A stretch of 64,000 nucleotides of DNA from Balanoglossus misakiensis (lineage: Eukaryota; Hemichordata), in NCBI GenBank assembly GCA_040954595.2, contig CM082595.2:744001-808000 (forward strand). The letters run 5' to 3'. Under the pieces are notes generated by a model. That model had not been told where the DNA came from. It did no database searches and saw only the letters and a list, made by a program, of their open reading frames with translations. Positions 40,201 through 51,245 of this stretch are shown here, piece after piece (the stretch's first letter is position 1; the number at the start of each line of letters is the position of its first letter). A program made the position numbers and the translations under genes.

Positions 40201-42917
40201 GCTATAACCCATGATTTTTGTGAAAAATGGCCAAATTTTGAAAATTAAAAAAGTCGGAAAATTGTGATTTTTCGATGAAAATCATGGGCTATAACCCATG
40301 ATTTTTGTGAAAAATGGCCAAATTTTGAAAATTAAAAAAGTCGGAAAATTGTGATTTTTCGATGAAAATCATGGGCTATAACCCATGATTTTTGTGAAAA
40401 ATGGCCAAATTTTGAAAATTAAAAAAGTCGGAAAATTGTGATTTTTCGATGAAAATCATGGGCTATAACCCATGATTTTTGTGAAAAATGGCCAAATTTT
40501 GAAAATTAAAAAAGTCGGAAAATTGTGATTTTTTGATGAAAATCATGGGCTATAACCCATGATTTTTGTGAAAAATGGCCAAATTTTGAAAATTAAAAAA
40601 GTCGGAAAATTGTGATTTTTTGATGAAAATCATGGGCTATAACCCATGATTTTTGTGAAAAATGGCCAAATTTTGAAAATTAAAAAAGTCGGAAAATTGT
40701 GATTTTTCGATGAAAATCATGGGCTATAACCCATGATTTTTGTGAAAAATGGCCAAATTTTGAAAATTAAAAAAGTCGGAAAATTGTGATTTTTCGATGA
40801 AAATCATGGGCTATAACCCATGATTTTTGTGAAAAATGGCCAAATTTTGAAAATTAAAAAAGTCGGAAAATTGTGATTTTTCGATGAAAATCATGGGCTA
40901 TAACCCATGATTTTTGTGAAAAATGGCCAAATTTTGAAAATTAAAAAAGTCGGAAAATTGTGATTTTTCGATGAAAATCATGGGCTATAACCCATGATTT
41001 TTGTGAAAAATGGCCAAATTTTGAAAATTAAAAAAGTCGGAAAATTGTGATTTTTTGATGAAAATCATGGGCTATAACCCATGATTTTTGTGAAAAATGG
41101 CCAAATTTTGAAAATTAAAAAAGTCGGAAAATTGTGATTTTTTGATGAAAATCATGGGCTATAACCCATGATTTTTGTGAAAAATGGCCAAATTTTGAAA
41201 ATTAAAAAAGTCGGAAAATTGTGATTTTTTGATGAAAATCATGGGCTATAACCCATGATTTTTGTGAAAAATGGCCAAATTTTGAAAATTAAAAAAGTCG
41301 GAAAATTGTGATTTTTTGATGAAAATCATGGGCTATAACCCATGATTTTTGTGAAAAAAGGCCAAATTTTGAAAATTAAAAAAGTCGGAAAATTGTGATT
41401 TTTTGATGAAAATCATGGGCTATAACCCATGATTTTTGTGAAAAATGGCCAAATTTTGAAAATTAAAAAAGTCGGAAAATTGTGATTTTTCGATGAAAAT
41501 CATGGGCTATAACCCATGATTTTTGTGAAAAATGGCCAAATTTTGAAAATTAAAAAAGTCGGAAAATTGTGATTTTTCGATGAAAATCATGGGCTATAAC
41601 CCATGATTTTTGTGAAAAATGGCCAAATTTTGAAAATTAAAAAAGTCGGAAAATTGTGATTTTTTGATGATTTTCATGGGCTATAACCCATGATTTTTGT
41701 GAAAAATGGCCAAATTTTGAAAATTAAAAAAGTCGGAAAATTGTGATTTTTCGATGAAAATCATGGGCTATAACCCATGATTTTTGTGAAAAATGGCCAA
41801 ATTTTGAAAATTAAAAAAGTCGGAAAATTGTGATTTTTCGATGAAAATCATGGGCTATAACCCATGATTTTTGTGAAAAATGGCCAAATTTTGAAAATTA
41901 AAAAAGTCGGAAAATTGTGATTTTTCGATGAAAATCATGGGCTATAACCCATGATTTTTATGAAAAATGGCCAAATTTTGAAAATTAAAAAAGTCGGAAA
42001 ATTGTGATTTTTCGATGAAAATCATGGGCTATAACCCATGATTTTTGTGAAAAATGGCCAAATTTTGAAAATTAAAAAAGTCGGAAAATTGTGATTTTTC
42101 GATGAAAATCATGGGCTATAACCCATGATTTTTGTGAAAAATGGCCAAATTTTGAAAATTAAAAAAGTCGGAAAATTGTGATTTTTCGATGAAAATCATG
42201 GGCTATAACCCATGATTTTTGTGAAAAATGGCCAAATTTTGAAAATTAAAAAAGTCGGAAAATTGTGATTTTTCGATGAAAATCATGGGCTATAACCCAT
42301 GATTTTTGTGAAAAATGGCCAAATTTTGAAAATTAAAAAAGTCGGAAAATTGTGATTTTTCGATGAAAATCATGGGCTATAACCCATGATTTTTGTGAAA
42401 AATGGCCAAATTTTGAAAATTAAAAAAGTCGGAAAATTGTGATTTTTCGATGAAAATCATGGGCTATAACCCATGATTTTTGTGAAAAATGGCCAAATTT
42501 TGAAAATTAAAAAAGTCGGAAAATTGTGATTTTTCGATGAAAATCATGGGCTATAACCCATGATTTTTGTGAAAAATGGCCAAATTTTGAAAATTAAAAA
42601 AGTCGGAAAATTGTGATTTTCCGATGAAAATCATGGGCTATAACCCATGATTTTTGTGAAAAATGGCCAAATTTTGAAAATTAAAAAAGTCGGAAAATTG
42701 TGATTTTTTGATGAAAATCATGGGCTATAACCCATGATTTTTGTGAAAAATGGCCAAATTTTGAAAATTAAAAAAGTCGGAAAATTGTGATTTTTTGATG
42801 AAAATCATGGGCTATAACCCATGATTTTTGTGAAAAATGGCCAAATTTTGAAAATTAAAAAAGTCGGAAAATTGTGATTTTTTGATGAAAATCATGGGCT
42901 ATAACCCATGATTTTTG
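28223..42917 (-). repeat. Block 12: longest type-2 block, - sense (~169 monomers)
   Basis: A 14.7-kb run of 87-bp units. Runs of five GGACAATTG monomers start at 28598, 30251 and 32251, spaced 19 and 23 monomers (one A is missing near 31201), followed by a pair at about 32947. Other marked units are ATGGGCAAATT near 30661-30840, TATAAGCC units, CTATAATCC at about 36117 and 39247, inverted hairpin arms near 31315, 31402, 35667 and 41669, and a 2-bp deletion near 37824. The block ends at the reverse complement of junction J. Confidence 0.9.
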
Positions 42918-43730
42918 TAAAATCACCCAGAAATGACAATTTTTCGACTTTGCGGATTTTCGAAATTTGGTGATTTTTCGAGAAAAACCATGGGTTATAG
43001 CTCATGAAAATCACCCAGAAATGACAATTTTTCGACTTTGCGGATTTTCGAAATTTGGTGATTTTTCGAGAAAAACCATGGGTTATAGCTCATGAAAATC
43101 ACCCAGAAATGACAATTTTTCGACTTTGCGGATTTTCGAAATTTGGTGATTTTTCGAGAAACACCATGGGTTATAGCTCATGAAAATCACCCAGAAATGA
43201 CAATTTTTCGACTTTGCGGATTTTCGAAATTTGGTGATTTTTCGAGAAAAACCATGGGTTATAGCTCATGAAAATCACCCAGAAATGACAATTTTTCGAC
43301 TTTGCGGATTTTCGAAATTTGGTGATTTTTCGAGAAAAACCATGGGTTATAGCTCATGAAAATCACCCAGAAATGACAATTTTTCGACTTTGCGGATTTT
43401 CGAAATTTGGTGATTTTTCGAGAAAAAACATGGGTTATAGCTCATGAAAATCACCCAGAAATGACAATTTTTCGACTTTGCGGATTTTCGAAATTTGGTG
43501 ATTTTTCGAGAAAAACCATGGGTTATAGCTCATGAAATTTTTCGACTTTGCGGATTTTCGAAATTTTGTGATTTTTTGAGAAAAACCATGGGTTATAGCT
43601 CATGAAAATCACCCAGAAATGACAATTTTTCGACTTTGCGGATTTTCGAAATTTGGTGATTTTTCGAGAAAAACCATGGGTTATAGCTCATGAAAAGCAC
43701 CCAGAAATGACAATTTTTCGACTTTGCGAA
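42918..43730 (-). repeat. Block 13: type-1b monomers, - sense (~9), array end
   Basis: All subtype 1b. One unit near 43540 has lost about 35 bp (CATGAAATTTTTCGAC). The last unit is cut at GACTTTGCGAA, immediately before the TTTTATTCATGC that marks the 3' end of the YHYH gene. Confidence 0.9.
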
Positions 43731-43731
43731 T

Positions 43732-43737
43732 TTTATT
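43732..43737 (-). terminator. Poly(A) signal AATAAA, YHYH gene
   Basis: AATAAA on the minus strand 88 bp past the stop codon, touching the edge of the satellite. A second AATAAA overlaps the stop codon itself (43824-43829). The equivalent of the distal signal is also present at 2435-2440 in the duplicated exon. Confidence 0.6.
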
Positions 43738-43824
43738 CATGCATAACTTCGTTCAAAAAATGACAACCCATGTCTGACACATTAGTTGCAAGATGAAAGT
43801 CAGTTACATGTACAAGTAAATGCT

Positions 43825-44767
43825 TTATTGACGTGGAGGGTGATGTGGCGGTGGAAGATCACCCCCATCGTCGCCTCCGTTATAATCAGGGTGGTTGCTG
43901 TTATTCTCGTCGTTGGCGATGTAACAGTTACGGCTCGTGTCGCCCAGGCCACTGTCGCTGCGGACTTCACCCTTGAAACAACCCAAAATATACGGATAGT
44001 CTTCGGTCATGTGATATCTGTAGACGCCGTTGACGTACCGCCCATGACATCCGTCAAGGTCATCAGAGGTCAGCAAGTTGCCGTTTTCGTCGATGGGACC
44101 GTAGATGGCGTAACCATCAAGGGCCACGCCCACGATATCTGATGGTACGCCTACTTGGTACTGTTTGAGAAATCGAAAAGAATGTATTTATTAAAGGTGT
44201 AGGCCCTATCTGTGTTCAAAGTGGATGTGCAGCTGACGAAATTTTGAAATTTCGCAAAGTCGAGAAGTCGTCATGTTTTGATGAATTTGTATCGACAGTA
44301 CTTACTGGTACGACACATGATGTTGGCATCTTATGATAATGGTAGCGGTCATTTGGGTCTGGATGACCATCACACATATCGAACTGCTCGGCATCTGGCC
44401 CTTCCACGGCGTTCAAGCCACTACTGGCGAAGGGGCTAAAGAGAGGGACGCCGTTGACGGCGACGCCGATTGGCCCACCGGGAAGACAACCACCCGTGGC
44501 CGCTTCGTTTGGAGCAATAGGGATGTTGAATTCGTAGCTCTGATCGCCGATTGTGTTTGGGTTGATGCCAGGGAAGGCTCCGGTGTCGTGATCGGGAACA
44601 CCGTTGCAGTTGATAGTGTGTCGGCCGCTGTCGGTAGTCACGTGCACGTAACCAGTCAATCCGGTGTTCTTCTCCGGCGTACCTTTGCTATAGAACATGG
44701 CAATCTCGTCGTCGGTGAGGGTGGATACATACCCGACAAGCAGCACGAAAACTGCTGCTCGCTTCAT
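43825..44767 (-). CDS. Secreted YHYH-domain protein, 2 coding exons
   Basis: Coding exons are 44767-44306 and 44160-43825 (798 nt, 265 residues plus stop) with a phase-0 GT/AG intron of 145 bp. I chose the start MKRAAVFVLLVGYVSTL because it gives a signal peptide and has A at -3. An upstream in-frame Met lies beyond a good splice acceptor and is probably intronic. The mature protein carries the YHYH domain: GPIGVAVNGVPLF, then CDGHPDPNDRYHYHKMPTSC with YHYH at residues 142-145, then GVALDGYAIYGP in exon 2. The tail is rich in Asp, Asn, Pro and His (NDENNSNHPDYNGGDDGGD, PPPHHPPRQ) and may bind metal, which is inference. Cys residues fit an exported protein. The domain's biochemical function is not established. 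The gene's last exon was copied to the far end of the satellite. Confidence 0.88.
44239..44288 (+). repeat. Solo diverged type-1 satellite monomer fragment in YHYH intron
   Basis: AAATTTTGAAATTTCGC at 44239-44255 is an exact 17-bp match to subtype 1a. It continues as AAAGTCGAGAAGTCGTCAT, then GTTTTGATGAATTT, which aligns with the following part of type 1 in the same sense as block 1. It combines 1a-like bases (first half) with 1b-like bases (CAAAGTCG, GTCAT). It lies 0.5 kb outside the array, in the 145-bp intron. Confidence 0.7.
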
Positions 44768-44783
44768 CTTGAACTGTGATGTT

Positions 44784-44817
44784 TCTGAAAGGAGCACGAG
44801 ACAATTCAAACATGCGC

Positions 44818-44891
<74 letters not shown>

Positions 44892-45021
44892 CACACACAA
44901 TACAAACACTTGGATACTCATCTCATTTCGCGCAATACGCATTATACTCACCGGCCGTCTTGGTGTCAAAACCTGAGTCAAGAAATGAATTCGTTTGAAA
45001 GAGATGTATCGCTCTTTTATA
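44784..45021 (-). promoter_or_regulatory. YHYH gene TATA promoter, 5' UTR exon and 5' intron
   Basis: Reading the minus strand, TATAAAAG occurs at 45021-45014. About 30 bp on (near 44990) a short untranslated exon would start. It ends in CGGCCG at 44952, followed by the donor GTGAGT. The intron runs to TTTCAG, with the next exon beginning at 44784 and the ATG 17 nt further on. The spacing from TATA to donor to acceptor is typical. The start site itself is inferred. Confidence 0.6.
44818..44887. repeat. Compound (CT)n(CA)n microsatellite
   Basis: About 13 CT followed by about 21 CA dinucleotides, in the 5' intron of the YHYH gene. On the coding strand this is (TG)n(AG)n. Confidence 0.95.
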
Positions 45022-45520
45022 CGATTACGACCGGTAGTAATCATCTGTAACAGATGTGATTTTTCTTAGAGGGATTACCTCTGCGGTTGATAATGATGGT
45101 AATGTTTCATAACTCAATCTTTAAGACAAAAATGTCCATGTATTATATGACTTGTTTTCTTTAAGGGTTTTCGATATTCAGTCAGTGAAAAGAGGTACTG
45201 GTAACTAGTAATTTCATTTAATAAGTAACATTCATGATTGTTGTTGATATGGAACGAAGCTAAAATAGCATAAGTTACGATTATTATTCTTGAGACATAT
45301 TAGTTAGCAGAACAAAGTAAACATTCAGTTCAATCCACCAAACGGACAGGTGACACGTCACATGATGGTCAACGACCTTTTAAGGGTCCATAAGTTTGGC
45401 GTAATTTGCAAGATCTAATGTTTGAACTCTTCTTACGTTTAAATATAATCTATGAAAAGACAGAATTAAAAATCTCATGAAGAAGTTTCTGTTAATTTGA
45501 ACTTGTATCATCATCATCAG

Positions 45521-45583
<63 letters not shown>

Positions 45584-45918
45584 GTGTTACCTGTCACGTG
45601 TCATATATCACAAGGAGCAAAGAAAACTAACAAGACAACATTCATTTCATATACAATTATGTTTTATGCACGCACTTTGTGTATAAACGGTATATACATG
45701 TGAACGTGTATGGGAATTGAAAGTTGAATTCGAACGCTGCGAGTCATGTTTTGCTCAGGTTTGAAAAGAGCGTGGTTTTGGCATCCGAGAGTAATTAATT
45801 ATTTTGACACCACTTATCGTCATTGGAAATTTTATCAATGTTCGTCTGGATTCTTTCCACCACCCTCTAAACTTAACCGTGAGGGTGGCACTTGGTTCGT
45901 TTACCTCTAACCTGAATA
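45022..45918. other. Intergenic stretch between YHYH and NHL genes
   Basis: No gene seen. It holds the CAT repeat at about 45509-45583 and AT-rich unique sequence. It should include the divergent upstream side of the YHYH gene and the 3' UTR of the NHL gene, but I found no canonical AATAAA for the latter. Confidence 0.5.
45509..45583. repeat. (ATC)n trinucleotide microsatellite
   Basis: About 25 ATC units with one CAG interruption near 45520. It encodes poly-His or poly-Met runs in spurious frames. Confidence 0.95.
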
Positions 45919-46758
45919 TCACAAGTTGAAGAGTTTGATGTTGTTGTTACCACAGTCAGCAACGAGCAATTGCTGGTTGTGGCCAATTGTGATCGCCAGA
46001 CCGTGCGGACCCATGAGTTCGCCACTGGCGGCCTCCAGAACGCCGATTGGCCGGAAATTCGAGTCGAATTTACGAATTTTGTAGGTGAAGGCGTCGCATA
46101 CGTAGATGTTGTCCTGGTTGTCAGTGGCAACGCCCATCGGTCGCCAGACGTCATCTTCAACTTTGATGCAATGGAGGACTTTCCCTTGGTCGTCGAATAC
46201 CTGCACGCTGTCATGACGGTAGTCGGAAACTAGGACCTGGTTTTTAGTGTTGACGGTGATGAACTGCGGAGTGACAAATTGTCCGAGCGCGTAACCTTTC
46301 TTCCCGAAAGACTTGAGATATTTCCCGTCATAGGTGTACATCCTCACGCATGCGCCTTCGCTGTCAACCACCAAGATTCGGTCGTCATTCGTCAAAGTAA
46401 TTCCTGCTGGTTTATGCATCTCGTCACTTCCAAACATGCGCAGAAGATTTCCACCTTCCAAGCACATATACACTCGATTCAAGCCTTGATCAGTTGTTAA
46501 AATCGATCTTTGTTTGCCCACAGCCACGTCGAAAGGGTCGCACGTATTTTTGAGCGCTTTAAACGTCACTTCACTCATAAACTCCCCGTCTTTCGACATC
46601 ACCCCAATTTTGCGATTCCCGCTATCAACGACGACATAATCGTTGTTCGGCATCACTGCTATCCCACGGGGTCTTTTCAGTTGCCCATCATGCACCGCGG
46701 CCGGACCATCTTCGATGTTCAGAACGATGTCGTCAAGAGCCTCCGTCATAAACGCCAT
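45919..46758 (-). CDS. NHL-repeat beta-propeller protein (TRIM-NHL-like C-terminal domain only)
   Basis: A single uninterrupted 279-residue frame. It contains five to six NHL-type blades, each with an 'RPRGIAV..ND..VVDSGN.KI.V' pattern: RPRGIAVMPNNDYVVVDSGN (about 29-48), CDPFDVAVGKQRSILTTDQG, KPAGITLTNDDRILVVDSEG, VTPQFITVNTKNQVLVSDYR, RPMGVATDNQDNIYVCDAF and GPHGLAITIGHNQQLLVADCGN. Related propellers end TRIM2/3/71 proteins, where they bind RNA or protein. RING, B-box and coiled-coil parts are absent. The frame upstream of the Met closes within about 10 codons, so either this is a stand-alone propeller or upstream exons join near the Met through an AG just before it. Target and role are unknown. 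Confidence 0.8.
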   Translation of the reverse strand: MAFMTEALDDIVLNIEDGPAAVHDGQLKRPRGIAVMPNNDYVVVDSGNRKIGVMSKDGEFMSEVTFKALKNTCDPFDVAVGKQRSILTTDQGLNRVYMCLEGGNLLRMFGSDEMHKPAGITLTNDDRILVVDSEGACVRMYTYDGKYLKSFGKKGYALGQFVTPQFITVNTKNQVLVSDYRHDSVQVFDDQGKVLHCIKVEDDVWRPMGVATDNQDNIYVCDAFTYKIRKFDSNFRPIGVLEAASGELMGPHGLAITIGHNQQLLVADCGNNNIKLFNL

Positions 46759-48593
46759 ACCTGTGCTCCCGATTTCTGACGAGGAAGAACAAATCTATAT
46801 CAATGTTTTAATCCAACCGACTAATATACCCCACACACAGGTTTAGATATTTACTCATTAACAGGAGCTGCACTTCTAAATGCAAGATCATGGTGACGAG
46901 CCATGAAGGCTGGCATTTTGTGGTTGATTGACCAATTAACATGCAGCCTGTGAACTTTAACATAGTGACAGAAAACGACACATCACATAAGATGAAATTG
47001 GTGAGGTACATCATTGAATTCACGTAAAATGTCAAAGAATTTCAACAATTCCTCCAGGTAGAGACAGATATAATATGTGGACGACACATCACAGCGGCAC
47101 AATATTTGTGAACCCAGGTGGAAAGGGCGCCGAGGAACTTAGAACACACACACCCATTCAAACTGTCCAATAGACGTACGCATACGTCGTCCCTTGTGTG
47201 GCCATGTATAAACGTACTATGATCCAGTAGAAATTCGACTTACCATTCTCTCACACGCCATGCAGGACTTACCTCTATTCGGTCTTATCCTCTGGTCCAA
47301 TATTAAATCGGTCACTGCGAAGTACACTGTATTCCGAGCAGCGTTCATGGACACTGAAATTTTCGCGGCATCGTTTGTTTTTTTAATCAGACACCTCGTT
47401 ACCTATCAATAATTTGTTGACATGAGGTCACGGGGTCATATCATGATTAACTTATTAATGCCGACGATTGTTAATTTTATACCAGTTCTGCATGTTCTGT
47501 ACAGACAGTGCGCTAGTATCTACATTATAGAGATGTTTGTACAGGTGCCTCAGAAGGCTTATAAGGGTCAAAAATAGGGGGAAATGACACAGTCATCAGG
47601 AAGAGAATTTTGTCCCGATTATTAGTTGATGTGTCGATGGAAGAAACACACTAACGATTTAGGTTAAGTATCAACTTGTAGGTATATTGGCACGGTCCCA
47701 ATTCGGTCTGCGAGTTTTAACCTTCGGTCTGCAATGAAGGAATGCTTGGAAATCACGTGACATGCAAATATCGTGTGGACGCCTAGTGACATGGTTATGA
47801 ACCCAATTGCCCCTTTTTGCCTTAATATTTGTTATATTCAACTGCAAAATCTCCCCCTGGCACTATCTTGTCAGTCGTGAATCTCCCTCGCGGCTTAGCC
47901 TTACACGCACATATTCCCATCACAAATGGAACTTGCAAACTAATTAAACAGCATTCACAACATTTGAATGTTTATACGAATTGTCAACGCTAAAAATTCA
48001 AGATTATTGACGGCAAGCCTGATCGACTCACGTGATCTGGACGTAGTCCGCGGACGCTGCAAAACAAAGGTTTCAATGCTCTATTTTTAAAACACGAATG
48101 ACCTCCACTCCCAGAATAACAAAAACATTCTTCAGACTATTATTCCAGATAGGAAAGTATCACAATAAACCGTGAGAGGGCCCGTGACATGTATCGACCA
48201 AGGGAAGTCTCATACCTGTGGACATCTTGATAGTTTAGTTTCCATGGCAATGTCTAAGGTATATAGGGACACTTTGACGTCAAACCTGTTGCCTTGAATA
48301 AGAACTTGAAACATTAATCGTAATTATTTTGATCTTAGAAATCCAATAAATATATTTTGATTTCAAACTTAAATTAATCATCTCGTCATCAAGCTCGCCT
48401 CCCGTTATTGCTGATTTAGACACGTGCCTTCAATAAACCCCCTGACCAAGGTTGTGGAAACAAACTAGGTCGTTGTTCACAATAACAACAAACTATTTAT
48501 ATCTTGGTCTCCGTGTTGGCGAGTGTGTCGGACGTGTGTCGCTGTTGGGAGTGCGAACTTTTTCAAGCCACGGCGTTCTGGTTGTGATCAATC
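46759..48593. other. Intergenic region between NHL gene and first P450
   Basis: About 1.8 kb of AT-rich unique DNA with no convincing coding, RNA or repeat feature. It should contain the divergent promoters of the NHL gene (-) and P450 A (+). A TATA-like TATTTATA at 48494-48501 lies about 100 bp before the P450 start. Confidence 0.5.
48494..48501 (+). promoter_or_regulatory. TATA-like element upstream of P450 A
   Basis: TATTTATA placed 93 bp before the ATG, which would give a 5' UTR of about 65-70 nt. Support is positional only. Confidence 0.3.
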
Positions 48594-51245
48594 ATGGAAG
48601 AGTTTATCAAGTTCCCTGTAGTGACTTTGCTGCCCGTGTGTCTGATCTTGGTCGTTTTGTCTTTCACGTTTGTGTTGTACCCACACTTTCTGAGCGCTGT
48701 TTTGCGATGCTTGACGCCGGACAGACGACGACTCCCGCCGGGACCATGGGGATACCCTCTCGTGGGGTGTCTGTTGAGTGTTGATCACAAACTACCAAAG
48801 ACCATGATGAGATGGGCGGAGAAATATGGCGATGTTTTCAGCGTGCGATTTGGCACGCAGACGTTCGTCGTGCTCAATAAGTTCGACATGCACAAGAAGG
48901 CACTCAAAAAAGCTGAATTCGCGGGTCGACCTACTTACTCCCTTCTGAGAATGATTACTGGTGATCAAGGTCAGTAATATTCCCTGTTCACATAAGTATC
49001 GATGTGTCGTCAGAAATGTTAGGTGAGAATCTACTAGAAACAAATTTGACAAAAAATATCGCTTGTTTTAACGTCTCCCTCTCCCCTCCCTCCCCTCCCC
49101 CCCCCCTCTGTCTCTCCTGTCACAGGTATTGCCTGTCAGCAGTATAATGATACATGGAAGGAACAGCGCAACTTCGTAGTGGAGGCATTCTACCGTCGCC
49201 TAGGAAACCAGACCATAGATGACCGCATCTCGAAAGAAACCGAAGCCCTGAGTAACGCCTTGAAAGAAAACCTTTCTAAGCCGATAGACATTTCAGTATA
49301 TTTACAGAAAGCAGTAGGAAATGTCATTTCCTCGCTGTGTTTTGGTCAACGCTTTGAGTATGATGATCCGACGTTCATTCATCTTATGCAGATGTTTGAC
49401 GACTTCAGCAAGAACATCGCGTCAACATCGATTGTCGACTTCTTCCCCGTACTGCGCAATTTCCACCTCTCGGTGTACAAGCGCGTCTTCCAGCCTTTCA
49501 ATGCTATCCTGACCTACGCCAAGCAAGAGATCACAAAGCATCGAGAAGAGTTCGATCGCGATACCCCGAAAGACTTCATCGACGCATTTCTGGTCAGAAT
49601 GGAACAAGACAGGCGTTTGGGCATGCGCAGTTCCTTCACGGATGAGAATCTGTCGCAGGGGGTCTTTGAGTTGTTCTTCGGCGGAATAAACACAACCTTT
49701 TATTCTCTGACTTGGACGATCTGTTACATGGTCGTTTTTCCCGAAGTTCAAAGAAAGATCCACGAAGAAATGGACAGCGTCTTTGGAAGAAATGAAATGC
49801 CACCGGCGCTTGACAAGAAGATGCTTCCATACACAGATGCGGTGCTCCAGGAAATCTACCGACATGCCACTGTGGCCTGGATGGGGGGACCACATGAGGT
49901 GAGCAGAGTAGAGCTATCTTCGGGGCGAGGAACTCTCTTTACGCTGTGCTGCATCATTGCAGATATTGCAGAAAAGATCGACCTCTATGTTTGTTTGGTT
50001 CTTGCAAAATGAAAGTGACCATGAAAGTGACGTCCATCTTTTCAGAAAGTTCAGTGCTTTGTGTTTTATGTGGGTCACCCTAGTCTACTAGTATTTATTT
50101 GAAGAGTTCATTGAAGGTCACTCAAAGTGCGACGCGTATACAGTGGTCTTTGAGCGAGGAAAACTAAGCATGTACTTATATAGGTCAGCCCCGTTTCCAT
50201 GGTTTCCACTTCCCGTCAAAGTACCAACACAGTAATGGCTGAACATCGTTATATCACAGACTGATTGAGGGGGGGGACAGAAAAAGTTTGAAAAGTTTGC
50301 CAACAAATACGGTTGCGACACTTACCTTTTTTGCCACACATACCTGTTATGTACACGATAAAAAACAAAAGGATACAGTTCGATGGACGGTAGTGGGCAG
50401 GGTGCACGTCCACGATGATGACGTAATGATTACGGGCACGGGATGATGTCATCGGGCAGCTTAGACTATAAAATATGTCGTTATTGGCCACCGCCTTTTC
50501 ATCATTCAAAAAACACCAGCTTGACTTGATGACGACTGAAAAAAAAAGAAATGAGAATGAAAAAAAGCCGTGTTGGAGAAAAAGCCATAACCAGAAAACT
50601 TTATACGTTTGAGTATACATAAGTATTTTCTACAAGAAACCGACCCCGCCCCTTAAAAATTGTCATTCTAAGAAAGTCTTCTCTTTCTCACTATTCAGGC
50701 CAGTACAGATGTAGAATTCCATGGATACACAATTCCAAAAGGAACCACCATCTTTCTGAACCTCCTCTCTGTACACTATGACCCGAAGTATTGGAAAAAT
50801 CCCGAAGAATTTCGACCAGAGCGATTCCTTGATGACAACTACAATGTGAAAAACCCAGACGCCTATATCCCTTTCTCCATCGGTAAGTGATCTGTTCAAT
50901 CCATAGTATACGGCTCAGAAAGTGAGGTCCTTCGAATTCTGTGATCAAGTACAATAAAACTGCATGGCTTGTATACATTGCATTGTGTTTTACATACATC
51001 ACAGCTATTTAATTACTATAGTTTTATCCCTAAATACGAAATCTATTTTATTCCCTTTAGGTCGACGAGAATGTATGGGCAAGAAGCTGGCAAATATGTC
51101 GTCATTTCTGATGTTTGCATCTCTCTTGAAGAATTTCACTTTCCAAGCGATTGACGAAGACCAAGTCCCGGATATCACAGAAGGGAAGTTCGGACCAGTG
51201 CACTTCCCACCAAAATACAAAGTCAAAGTAACACTTCGCCATTAA
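48594..51245 (+). CDS. Cytochrome P450, CYP2-like (P450 A), 4 coding exons
   Basis: Exons 48594-48969, 49126-49898, 50699-50882 and 51061-51245 give 505 residues. All introns are GT/AG. It is a microsomal haem monooxygenase. An N-terminal anchor (about residues 7-40) is followed by the proline hinge RRRLPPGPWGYPLVG. Helix C has WKEQR. The helix I motif reads GGINTT (residues 311-316), with Asn where most P450s have Asp or Glu. Helix K ExxR is EIYR (368-371). The haem loop FSIGRRECMG fits FxxGxRxCxG with Cys449 as ligand, and is split across the last intron. Length is normal for the CYP2 clan. Substrate cannot be predicted. It sits 633 bp upstream of a tandem paralogue that shares the phase-1 introns after exon 1 and before the haem loop. 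Confidence 0.9.
49079..49113 (+). repeat. Poly-pyrimidine/C-rich tract in P450 A intron 1
   Basis: A CTCCC-rich run with nine or more consecutive C, just before the exon-2 acceptor CACAG at 49121-49125. It serves as the polypyrimidine tract. Confidence 0.7.

Larger units (their letters stand above)
2799..43730. repeat. 41-kb satellite array of 87/88-bp monomers with inverted higher-order structure
   Basis: One uninterrupted array of roughly 465 monomers, estimated from span divided by period. Two monomer types alternate in blocks. Type 1 is 88 bp and type 2 is 87 bp; both periods were measured from successive identical landmarks. The types are homologous: type 1 in the - sense aligns with type 2 in the + sense through the shared ATGGGTTATAG, the ACAATTTT.CGACTTT core and TTTCxAAATTTGG. 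Type 2 holds a perfect hairpin, with arms AAAATCATGGG and CCCATGATTTT and loop TTATAG. Copies are nearly identical, which implies recent amplification or strong homogenisation. No long open frame crosses the array. Individual blocks, cores and junctions are listed separately. The order and length of such repeats are the least reliable part of any assembly. Confidence 0.95.

Noticed and set aside
2799-43730. CRISPR-like regularly spaced repeats
   Set aside because: The unit is a contiguous 87/88-bp tandem repeat with no variable spacers, in a eukaryotic genome.
2434-44057. The exon direct repeats as a transposon target-site duplication
   Set aside because: They are 327-365 bp and diverged from each other. 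Known DNA transposons duplicate only a few to about ten bases.
45380-45703. Poly-Met and poly-His open frames
   Set aside because: Both are produced by the ATC trinucleotide repeat, with no supporting domain or splice structure.
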